Position numbers and translations under genes: made by a program. Of a stretch of DNA of 22,421 nucleotides, positions 9,331-15,884 are shown piece after piece; position 1 is the stretch's first letter; each line of letters begins with the position of its first letter. Source of the stretch: JBEBXQ01 sp040391535 (GTDB lineage Bacteria > Bacteroidota > Bacteroidia > Cytophagales > Spirosomataceae); contig JBEBXQ010000084.1 in the NCBI GenBank assembly GCA_040391535.1, forward strand, positions 1 through 22,421, given 5' to 3'. Below the pieces are notes generated by a model. That model made no database searches and was not told where the DNA came from. It was given only the letters and a program-made list of their open reading frames with translations.

Positions 9331-11517
9331 ATGAAAAACATAAGCATCCTTTACGGTCTGATTATCGTACTGTTTACAGTTACTGTCAGCTTGGGACAGC
9401 AGGATAAAGAAAGAGCAAAATACCAATCGATTGCAGTAACGGCAGGCACCGGTACAGATAAAGATCTGGAACAGATCAGAGTCAGGGTTCTTGATGAATT
9501 ATTGCGGCCACCGGTGAACGATCAGCATATCGCTTCACTGATCAGGACTTTTCAAACGGATCGTACCTGGCCGGGCATTAATTATACAGATGTTTCCCGC
9601 ACTGGTTTCCAGATGATTGCCCATTTGAATAATGTGTACGACATGGCAAGAGCTTTTCGGAAACCGGGGTCGGCATACTTTGAAAAAGCTGTATTATTAT
9701 CTGTCATTTCCAATGCGCTTGATTACTGGCTTGAAAAGGACTTTATCTGTGATAACTGGTGGTGGAACGAAATGGGCACACCCAATACAATGGGGAGATT
9801 ATTACTTATTTTAGACGATAAGCTCACCCCGGAACAAAAGGAAAAAGGATTATATATTGCGGGAAGGGCTAATCTGAAAGCTTCAGGGGCACGGCCCGGC
9901 GGTGATCTGATTCAGATTGCCTCCATGAGGGGAAATCAGGCCTTGTTGCAGCGGAACAGTGAAGAACTCGGTAGCCTGATTGCTACAATGGTATCCGAAA
10001 TCAAGATCACACCTGATGACCGGGGCTTAAAACCCGATATGAGTTTTCATCACCGTGTCGATAAGGTTATCTCCACGCTGAGTTATGGAACAGGCTATGC
10101 CAGCTCATTCGCTGACTGGGCCGTAAAAGTCAGGGGAACCAGGTATGCTTTCCCCGATTCATCAACACGTTTACTGATCGATTATTTCCTGGAAGGCATC
10201 GCGTCTTCGATGGTCTACGGCACATTTCCTGACCCCGGGGCTAAAAACCGTGGCATCAGCCGACGTGGCGCGTTAAACCCCACAGGCCCTTCTCTCCCTG
10301 CTAACCTGATGCTCGTTTCTGATTACCGGAAAGAAGAGCTTGCTGAAATAGTCCGCCTGCGAAAAGGAGGTAAAAACCCCGACCTTTCCGGCAATCATTT
10401 TTACTGGTATTCTGAATATTTTTCCCATCAGCGTCCCAGTTACTTCACCTCTGTACGTATGCATTCCGACCGGAACAATACCATGGAACAACCTCATAAT
10501 GAAGAGGGCCTGAAAAACCATCATTATGGAGACGGTTCTAACTTTATTTCCCGGACAGGCCGTGAATACAGTGAAATATTTCCGGTATGGGACTGGCAGA
10601 AAATCCCGGGGACGACTATTGTGCAGAAACCGGCACTTCCTCATTGGAAAGAAATTGCTAAAAAGGGGAAAAGCCATTTTGTGGGTGGCGCTTCTGACGG
10701 CCAATACGGAGCCGTCGGATTTGATTTTACCAGTGTACATGATTCGTTGAAAGCCCGGAAATCCTGGTTTTTCTTTGACAATGAAATCGTATGCCTGGGA
10801 GCTGACATTAATGCCTCCGGGGGATTCCCCGTACTGACAACAGCCAATCAAAGCCTCCTTCACGGAGATGTGACAATACATGACAGTAAAGGCATCAGAA
10901 AGCTAAAGATCAATGAAGAACTGGAATCTGAGGTACAATGGATTAACCACGACAGCATCAGCTATATTTTCTCCGGGAACCAGAAAATATCCGTCAGTAA
11001 TCAGACGCAGAGCGGAAGCTGGCGATCTATCACGCATCAGGCCTGGGCTACCGATGAGCCGGTGAGCAAGGCACTTTTCACGGCTACAATCAGCCACGGT
11101 ACCAACCCCCTCAATGCCGGATACAGTTATGTAATTTTACCAGGGCTTACACCTGAGAAAACGCAGCATTATGATTTGAAAAAACATATTGCCATACTTT
11201 CCAATACAGGAAAACTACAGGCCGTAAAGCAGCTGGAAAAGCATTTGGTTCAAGCCGTATTTTATGAACCCGGTTCGCTGAGTCTGACCTCCGGTCTGGA
11301 CTTAAACGTAAGCCAGCCATGTATCATGCTTATTCAGATGAAGGGCAACAACGTTACGAAAATTACGCTGACCGATCCGACACATGATCTGAAAAATATA
11401 GAAGTTACCCTGCATGAAAATATAAAGCAAAAAGGAAACGTTAGTAAGAAGCCAATTCAGGTCGATCTTCCGCAGGGAGCCATGGCCGGAAGCAGTATTT
11501 CTCTGAGCATTCCGTAA
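9331..11517 (+). CDS. Secreted polysaccharide lyase family 8 (hyaluronate/chondroitin/xanthan lyase type)
   Basis: Predicted 728-residue PL8 lyase. The start at 9331 (MKNISILYG) gives a clean signal peptide ending near SLGQ; an alternative TTG at 9319 would overlap the previous stop and lacks support. Layout fits PL8: an N-terminal alpha/alpha-toroid, then beta-sandwich domains. Active-site features: NWWWNEMGTP from residue 142 (Asn/Trp block), SFHHR with His240-His241, SYGTGY at 251-256 (candidate Tyr256), NRGISRRG with Arg307, Arg311 and Arg312, and NEEG at 390-393 near YGDGSNF and DWQKIPGTT, all in the order expected for chondroitin AC, hyaluronate and xanthan lyases. The His-Tyr spacing is longer than in the hyaluronate lyase and chondroitinase AC examples I recall. 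Substrate is open. No type IX tail, so probably periplasmic. Confidence 0.92.
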   Translation: MKNISILYGLIIVLFTVTVSLGQQDKERAKYQSIAVTAGTGTDKDLEQIRVRVLDELLRPPVNDQHIASLIRTFQTDRTWPGINYTDVSRTGFQMIAHLNNVYDMARAFRKPGSAYFEKAVLLSVISNALDYWLEKDFICDNWWWNEMGTPNTMGRLLLILDDKLTPEQKEKGLYIAGRANLKASGARPGGDLIQIASMRGNQALLQRNSEELGSLIATMVSEIKITPDDRGLKPDMSFHHRVDKVISTLSYGTGYASSFADWAVKVRGTRYAFPDSSTRLLIDYFLEGIASSMVYGTFPDPGAKNRGISRRGALNPTGPSLPANLMLVSDYRKEELAEIVRLRKGGKNPDLSGNHFYWYSEYFSHQRPSYFTSVRMHSDRNNTMEQPHNEEGLKNHHYGDGSNFISRTGREYSEIFPVWDWQKIPGTTIVQKPALPHWKEIAKKGKSHFVGGASDGQYGAVGFDFTSVHDSLKARKSWFFFDNEIVCLGADINASGGFPVLTTANQSLLHGDVTIHDSKGIRKLKINEELESEVQWINHDSISYIFSGNQKISVSNQTQSGSWRSITHQAWATDEPVSKALFTATISHGTNPLNAGYSYVILPGLTPEKTQHYDLKKHIAILSNTGKLQAVKQLEKHLVQAVFYEPGSLSLTSGLDLNVSQPCIMLIQMKGNNVTKITLTDPTHDLKNIEVTLHENIKQKGNVSKKPIQVDLPQGAMAGSSISLSIP

Positions 11518-11556
11518 CCATGTTCAAAAAAATCGGACTGAATAGTTGAAAAACTG

Positions 11557-11564
11557 TATTTTTG
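11557..11564 (+). promoter_or_regulatory. Candidate Bacteroidota -7 promoter element
   Basis: TATTTTTG matches the Bacteroidota -7 consensus TAnnTTTG and lies 40 bases before the start of the lipocalin-like lipoprotein, in an 87-base gap. No TTG was found at the ideal upstream spacing (one lies only 8 bases away, 11546-11548), so support is partial. It suggests the lipoprotein-GH2 pair may be transcribed separately from the lyases. Confidence 0.4.
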
Positions 11565-11604
11565 GCATTCAAATCTTTTCTTACTCATTTAACCACTATC
11601 GAAA

Positions 11605-12099
11605 ATGAAAACATCCTCGATGATTTACAGGTCTCTTTTTTTCATGTCAGTCCTTTCCCTATTGTTTGTAGCAGTCTCCTGTAAAGATGATGACGATAAA
11701 GAACCTGAACCAACAGAAGAACATGCATTTGTGGGAGATTGGAAGTTCACTTCCCTTACCCAGGCCGACGGCAGTGAATTCCCGGGAATTGAACAACTGG
11801 AAACTGCAGCTCCGTGTATGTATGACCTTGTGTTTGAATTCAAGCAGGATTTTACCCTGAACGGAAAAAATTGTGCTGAAGCCATTGTATTCCTGAACCA
11901 GTATTTCCCGATCGGGGCCGGTGCCAAATGGGAAACCAAAGACAACAAACTGACTATTTCACGTGCTACAGATTCAAAGGAATTTGCCTATACCACCGGT
12001 AAAGATGCGTCAGATAAAGATCAGTTAAGTTTTGTAGTTCCGGTAACTGTATCAGGGATTGGTGAAGTAAATGCCAAGCTTACGTTTGTAAAACAATAA
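11605..12099 (+). CDS. Small lipocalin-like lipoprotein
   Basis: Predicted lipoprotein of 164 residues. Lipobox ends at Cys26 (LLFVAVSC) and is followed by KDDDDKEPEPTEE, a strongly acidic run that fits the Bacteroidota surface-export signal. The mature part begins FVGDWKFTSL, a Gly-x-Trp start like that of lipocalin-like domains, followed by beta-strand-rich sequence; Cys71 and Cys90 could form a disulfide. Similar small lipocalin-like lipoproteins are common in Bacteroidota and mostly of unknown function. It lies between the PL8 and GH2 genes, after an 87-base gap with a promoter-like element, and may assist in binding a product or hydrophobic ligand. Function is not known and is not claimed. 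Confidence 0.8.
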   Translation: MKTSSMIYRSLFFMSVLSLLFVAVSCKDDDDKEPEPTEEHAFVGDWKFTSLTQADGSEFPGIEQLETAAPCMYDLVFEFKQDFTLNGKNCAEAIVFLNQYFPIGAGAKWETKDNKLTISRATDSKEFAYTTGKDASDKDQLSFVVPVTVSGIGEVNAKLTFVKQ

Positions 12100-12117
12100 C
12101 TTTCTGTTTTTCACTTT

Positions 12118-12138
12118 CCGGTCAGGAATCCTGGCCGG
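12118..12138 (+). terminator. Hairpin between lipoprotein and GH2 genes (possible weak terminator or attenuator)
   Basis: A 9-base-pair stem (ccggtcagg with cctggccgg, one G-U pair) around a 3-base loop. The sequence after it is not a T-run, so termination would be weak. It lies only 13 bases before the GH2 start and could therefore reduce readthrough or influence translation of GH2. Confidence 0.45.
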
Positions 12139-12151
12139 TTATCTGAACTTT

Positions 12152-13993
12152 ATGAAACAAGTTTTCTTTAAAGCATTATTATTTAGTCTTTTTATTCCGG
12201 TTCTGGGTATAGCGCAAGACTGGAAACCGGTCGGAGATAAGGTAAAATCCGCATGGGTAGCTGATATTAATCCGAAACAACCTTTGCCCGAGTACCCCCG
12301 CCCGCAGATGGAGCGAAAAAACTGGGTAAACCTGAACGGTCTGTGGGATTATGCAATTCAACCCAAAGACGCCGCCAAGCCATCAGACTGGCAAGGGAAA
12401 ATCCTGGTTCCGTATCCTGTTGAATCCTCTCTTTCCGGTGTTGGTAAAGAGGTAGGAAAAGATAATCTGCTTTGGTATAAAAATACGTTTGAAGTACCGG
12501 CCAGTATGAAAAATCAACAGGTTCTGTTGCATTTTGGAGCTGTTGACTGGTATACAGAGGTTTTTGTGAACGGCCGGAAAGCCGGTGAGCACAAAGGAGG
12601 CTATGACCCGTTCAGCTTCGATGTTACCCCATATCTTGCAAAAAAAGGAGCGCAGGAACTGATCGTGAAAGTTTATGACCCGACAGATGACGGTCCGCAG
12701 CCGCGCGGTAAGCAGATCAACAAACCGCATGGCATCTGGTATACACCGGTAACGGGTATATGGCAAACCGTATGGCTGGAAGGTGTTCCTGCAACTTATA
12801 TCAGAGCATTAAGGAATACTCCTGATCTGGATGCTTCTACCATTACGGTGATTCCGCAGGTGACTAATCCTGCAAACGGTGATCAGATCAAAGTGGAGCT
12901 GACTGATGGAGGGCAGGCTATTGCTTCTCAGGTTACCCAAACCAACGAAGCCGTCAGATTACAGATTGCACAGCCCAAAAAATGGTCACCTGACAGTCCG
13001 CATTTGTATGGTATTAAAGTTAGTATTCTGAGAAAAAACAAGGTCGTTGATGAAGTAACAAGCTATGCCGCGTTAAGGAAAATCTCCATGAAACCGGATG
13101 AAAAAGGCCTTCAGCGGATGTATCTCAATAACGAATTTGTATTTCAGTATGGCCCATTGGATCAGGGATGGTGGCCTGACGGCTTATATACCGCCCCAAC
13201 CGATGAAGCGCTGCTTTTTGATATTCAGAAAACAAAGGAAATGGGCTTCAATATGATCCGGAAGCACGTAAAAGTTGAACCTGCACGATGGTATTACCAT
13301 TGTGATAAGCTGGGGATGCTGGTATGGCAGGATATGCCGAGCGGTGACCTGGGAAATCATTGGGAGCAGCGGCCTGGTATAACAGGCAAGGAAACCGACA
13401 AAAACCGCACACCTGAATCAGAGGAAATATTCAGAACAGAGTGGAAGGCGATTATGGATGCCAACTATAATTTCCCTTCTATCGTTGTTTGGGTGCCTTT
13501 TAATGAAGCATGGGGGCAATTTAAAACGGAAGAAATTACCGAATGGACGATGAAATATGATCCCAGCCGCTTGGTAAACAGTGCGAGCGGAGGAAACTTC
13601 TACCCCACCGGACACATCATTGATATGCATAACTACCCTGACCCGGTGATGCCAAAACCTGATCTGTTTGGCAAAACTCAGGTGATTGTACTGGGAGAAT
13701 TCGGCGGATTGGGCCTACCGGTTGAAAACCATACCTGGCAGGATAAAAATAACTGGGGATACCAGAGTTTTAAAAACAAAGATGAACTGGCTACCCGGTA
13801 TACCAAACTGATGACTGATCTGCGCCCTTTGATCCGACGGGGGTTATCTGCCGCAGTATATACCCAGACTACCGATGTTGAAATTGAAACCAATGGTCTG
13901 ATGACTTATGACCGGAAATTTATTAAAATTCCGGAAAGCCAGTTGAAGGCATTACATGAAACATTGTACAAAGAATCGATAGGTATCCGGTAA
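12152..13993 (+). CDS. Secreted glycoside hydrolase family 2 enzyme (beta-galactosidase/beta-glucuronidase type)
   Basis: Retaining exo-glycosidase of GH2, 613 residues, with a signal peptide ending near GIAQ. Three classical domains can be followed: a sugar-binding jelly-roll (about 55-205; WVNLNGLWDY, WYKNTFEVP, VDWYTEVFVNG, GGYDPFSFDVT), an Ig-like domain (about 206-310; PKKWSPDSPHLY) and a TIM barrel (about 315-600). The general acid/base is Glu452 in PFNEAWG and the likely nucleophile is Glu516 in VLGEFGG; GFNMIRKHVKVEPARWYYHCD and GMLVWQDMP are typical. The family includes beta-galactosidases, beta-glucuronidases and beta-mannosidases, and this member cannot be placed by eye. With three lyases upstream, a role in trimming side chains or uronate-containing ends is plausible. 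No large C-terminal extension. Its stop is 6 bases from the convergent orphan gene. Confidence 0.92.
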   Translation: MKQVFFKALLFSLFIPVLGIAQDWKPVGDKVKSAWVADINPKQPLPEYPRPQMERKNWVNLNGLWDYAIQPKDAAKPSDWQGKILVPYPVESSLSGVGKEVGKDNLLWYKNTFEVPASMKNQQVLLHFGAVDWYTEVFVNGRKAGEHKGGYDPFSFDVTPYLAKKGAQELIVKVYDPTDDGPQPRGKQINKPHGIWYTPVTGIWQTVWLEGVPATYIRALRNTPDLDASTITVIPQVTNPANGDQIKVELTDGGQAIASQVTQTNEAVRLQIAQPKKWSPDSPHLYGIKVSILRKNKVVDEVTSYAALRKISMKPDEKGLQRMYLNNEFVFQYGPLDQGWWPDGLYTAPTDEALLFDIQKTKEMGFNMIRKHVKVEPARWYYHCDKLGMLVWQDMPSGDLGNHWEQRPGITGKETDKNRTPESEEIFRTEWKAIMDANYNFPSIVVWVPFNEAWGQFKTEEITEWTMKYDPSRLVNSASGGNFYPTGHIIDMHNYPDPVMPKPDLFGKTQVIVLGEFGGLGLPVENHTWQDKNNWGYQSFKNKDELATRYTKLMTDLRPLIRRGLSAAVYTQTTDVEIETNGLMTYDRKFIKIPESQLKALHETLYKESIGIR

Positions 13994-13999
13994 AAACGG

Positions 14000-14314
14000 T
14001 TACTTTTTCAGCTGAGGCATTTTATCAATACCCAGCGTTGTCAATGGGGGGTTAAGTATTTTACGGGTTATGGTAATCCTGAAATACCTGACCCCTTCTG
14101 TTTCAAATACCTTTCTGTAAAAACCCTCTTTCAGCAATCCTCTGTATACTGATGAATAACTGATCGTTACCGGCCAGTCCTGGGTAACGAGTGCTACATT
14201 GATCATCTCTATTACCTTTTTCAGATTGGAGAAATAGGTTAATTCAGGCTGCGTCTGCCAGTCAAGCCCTCTGACTGGGACAGACTGTATCGCTACTTCA
14301 TAAATATGTTGCAT
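14000..14314 (-). CDS. Conserved-looking small protein of unknown function (104 aa)
   Basis: Not recognised. The 104-residue reading frame begins MQHIYEVAIQSVPVRGLDW and has mixed alpha/beta character with balanced composition, consistent with a real soluble cytoplasmic protein (FSNLKKVIEMINVAL, then WPVTISYSSVYRGL). No signal peptide, membrane segment or catalytic motif is visible. It ends 6 bases from the GH2 stop in convergent orientation, with no clear terminator between them. Upstream lie an AT-rich palindrome and a half-site copy of it (14330-14407), and then the terminator of the M16 gene, so it probably has its own promoter. The gene could be a spurious frame, but no competing gene covers this interval. 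Confidence 0.6.
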   Translation of the reverse strand: MQHIYEVAIQSVPVRGLDWQTQPELTYFSNLKKVIEMINVALVTQDWPVTISYSSVYRGLLKEGFYRKVFETEGVRYFRITITRKILNPPLTTLGIDKMPQLKK

Positions 14315-14329
14315 GACATATCAGTAATA

Positions 14330-14341
14330 ATAATTTTTCAG
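14330..14341. repeat. Copy of the palindrome half-site
   Basis: The 12-base unit ataatttttcag is identical to 14393-14404, the right arm of the palindrome at 14375-14407. It lies 16 bases upstream of the orphan gene's start codon. Three copies of the unit, two of them head-to-head, are thus packed within 78 bases. Confidence 0.7.
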
Positions 14342-14374
14342 GTCAGCGGCAGCTGAGTGGGAAAGAACTTAAAT

Positions 14375-14407
14375 ATACTGAAAAATTATCCGATAATTTT
14401 TCAGTAT
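14375..14407. repeat. Perfect 33-base AT-rich palindrome
   Basis: Two 16-base arms (atactgaaaaattatc and its exact complement) flank a single central C. It lies 61 bases upstream of the - strand orphan gene and about 45 bases beyond the terminator of the M16 gene. It could be an operator for a dimeric repressor or an RNA hairpin; with A-rich and T-rich flanks inside the arms it could also act as a terminator in either direction. Confidence 0.75.
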
Positions 14408-14451
14408 GTAAACTATTTGAACAATAAATCCGTTTTATATTCAACTGCAAT

Positions 14452-14487
14452 AAAAAAGGCTATCCGTGTACAATGGGTAGCCTTTTC
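14452..14487 (-). terminator. Rho-independent terminator of the M16 gene
   Basis: On the - strand the hairpin pairs 14475-14486 with 14454-14465 (about 12 base pairs, one G-U) around a 9-base loop and continues in an uninterrupted T-run. It begins 32 bases after the stop of the M16-like gene at 14519. Confidence 0.85.
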
Positions 14488-14518
14488 GGTTGTATATGCT
14501 TTACTGCTCTTACTTGTT

Positions 14519-15802
14519 TCAATAGCCTCCGCAAACCACCACTTTCATTTCATCAGCGGCGAGGTACTTATTGGCAAGTGCTCTTATTTCTTCTGCAGTA
14601 GTAGCATGAATGGCATTAATATATTGCTCAAAAAAATCATCCGGCAGGTTTTCCAGTAGTAGTATTTTCCTTCTTTCCGCTACTTCAAATGCCGTATTTA
14701 ATGAGCCGGCGAATTCTCCTACCATATAATTCCTGACGTTCTGCAATTCATTATCCGTCACTTCCTCTTCCTGCAATAATCTGATTTCCTTAAAGATTTC
14801 CTCAATGGTCTGCTCTGTAAATTCACGTTTTACATCCGTTCCGATGGTCAGAAACCCTTCATGCCGGAAAGTATAAATCATTGAAGATATTCCATACGTA
14901 AGGCCTTTTTCCTCCCTGATATTTTTCATAAGCCTGGAACCGAAATACCCCCCTAGAATTTCATTCACAACCTGCATTTTGAAATAATCAGCATGCTGGC
15001 GGGTAAACATTCGTTTCCCCATCCTGATGGACGACTGAATGCTGTCCGCCCTTTCTATCAATGTCCGGGCTGATGCATTTGCTGTACTTACAGGATTGTC
15101 AGCAAGGGATATGGCTTCACCCACCCACGCTTCCCTGTTTCCGAATGTTTGCTCAACCGCCTTCACTTCCTCATCCCCTACCTGTCCGGACAGGAATATA
15201 CAAACCGGTCCCGGCTGAATAACCTTTCTGTAAAACACTTTGAGGTCCTCTATCTCCAGTCCGTTAATATGCACTGCGGTCTGGAAGCGGCCATAAGGAT
15301 GATTTTCTCCGAACAAAAACGCACGGAAATGATTGCCCGCCTGCCATGAGACTTTCTCCTCATTCACCTTGAGATGTTGCAAAGTAATGTTTTTCAGCTC
15401 GTCAAATTCTTTCTGCGGAAAGGTCGCTTCATAAATCATTTCCTTTATGACGGTCAGCACCTGGGGTAGCATACGGGACAGACAATACACCACCACACCC
15501 GCTTTATCAACAGAATGGGATAATTCCATAAACGCTCCTGCTTTTTCAAGCTGTTCACTGATTTGCGCCGAAGTAAACGAAGCGGAGCCTTCCTGCAACA
15601 TCTTGATAGTAAAAAAAGACTGAGCAGCTTTATCCTCATACCAGTTCCCGGCTTCAAAAAGACATTCCAGTTTCAATACCGGCTGATCACCGATATTAAT
15701 CACATGAAGGGGTAATCCGTTTCCCAGATGTACGGTTTGTACGGAAGGAAGTGAAACGGATCTGATAATCTGATATTCCGGAGATTGGGTACGATCTAAC
15801 AT
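14519..15802 (-). CDS. M16-family peptidase-like protein lacking the zinc motif
   Basis: M16 (pitrilysin/mitochondrial-processing-peptidase type) protein of 427 residues from the chosen start. Active M16 subunits carry HxxEH near residue 60 of the first domain; here that segment (57-72) reads EDKAAQSFFTIKMLQEG, so no zinc can be bound in the normal way. The second half keeps the conserved substrate-binding segment EEKGLTYGISS with Arg/Tyr residues, and TIEEIFKEI. This matches the non-catalytic partner of two-subunit M16 peptidases. The start at 15802 (MLDRTQSPEY) is preferred over in-frame ATGs at 15832 and 15805, because the one at 15832 lies inside a hairpin that appears to terminate porV. 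No signal peptide is seen, so the location is cytoplasmic or periplasmic by another route. The active partner is not in this window. Confidence 0.88.
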   Translation of the reverse strand: MLDRTQSPEYQIIRSVSLPSVQTVHLGNGLPLHVINIGDQPVLKLECLFEAGNWYEDKAAQSFFTIKMLQEGSASFTSAQISEQLEKAGAFMELSHSVDKAGVVVYCLSRMLPQVLTVIKEMIYEATFPQKEFDELKNITLQHLKVNEEKVSWQAGNHFRAFLFGENHPYGRFQTAVHINGLEIEDLKVFYRKVIQPGPVCIFLSGQVGDEEVKAVEQTFGNREAWVGEAISLADNPVSTANASARTLIERADSIQSSIRMGKRMFTRQHADYFKMQVVNEILGGYFGSRLMKNIREEKGLTYGISSMIYTFRHEGFLTIGTDVKREFTEQTIEEIFKEIRLLQEEEVTDNELQNVRNYMVGEFAGSLNTAFEVAERRKILLLENLPDDFFEQYINAIHATTAEEIRALANKYLAADEMKVVVCGGY

Positions 15803-15816
15803 CATAACAAGGTCTG

Positions 15817-15853
15817 AAAACAAGAATGACATCCTCCGGGGAGAACGTCATTC
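15817..15853 (-). terminator. Terminator-like hairpin after porV
   Basis: The - strand forms a 14-base-pair stem (arms 15840-15853 and 15824-15837) with two G-U pairs and a 2-base loop, followed by a T-rich tail (cttgttttc). It lies 31 bases after the porV stop. On the + strand the two G-U positions become mismatches, so the hairpin favours - strand transcripts. It includes the upstream candidate ATG of the M16 gene. Confidence 0.65.
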
Positions 15854-15884
15854 CTTTAAAATTTATTTAAAATTGCCGTAACGA

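Noticed and set aside
9319..9331. TTG start for the PL8 gene overlapping the previous stop
   Set aside because: It adds only four residues before an ATG that already opens a clean signal peptide.
10273..10881. 202-codon frame on the - strand inside the PL8 gene
   Set aside because: Antisense to a gene with clear PL8 motifs; its composition looks like an artefact.
11631..11708. DDDDK in the lipocalin-like lipoprotein as a functional cleavage site
   Set aside because: Acidic runs after the lipobox Cys are a known surface-export signal in Bacteroidota, which explains it without a protease.
14357..14659. 100-codon + strand frame with a hydrophobic stretch that could be taken for a membrane protein
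   Set aside because: It runs through the palindrome and the M16 terminator hairpin, then overlaps the M16 gene; it is best explained by these AT-rich features.
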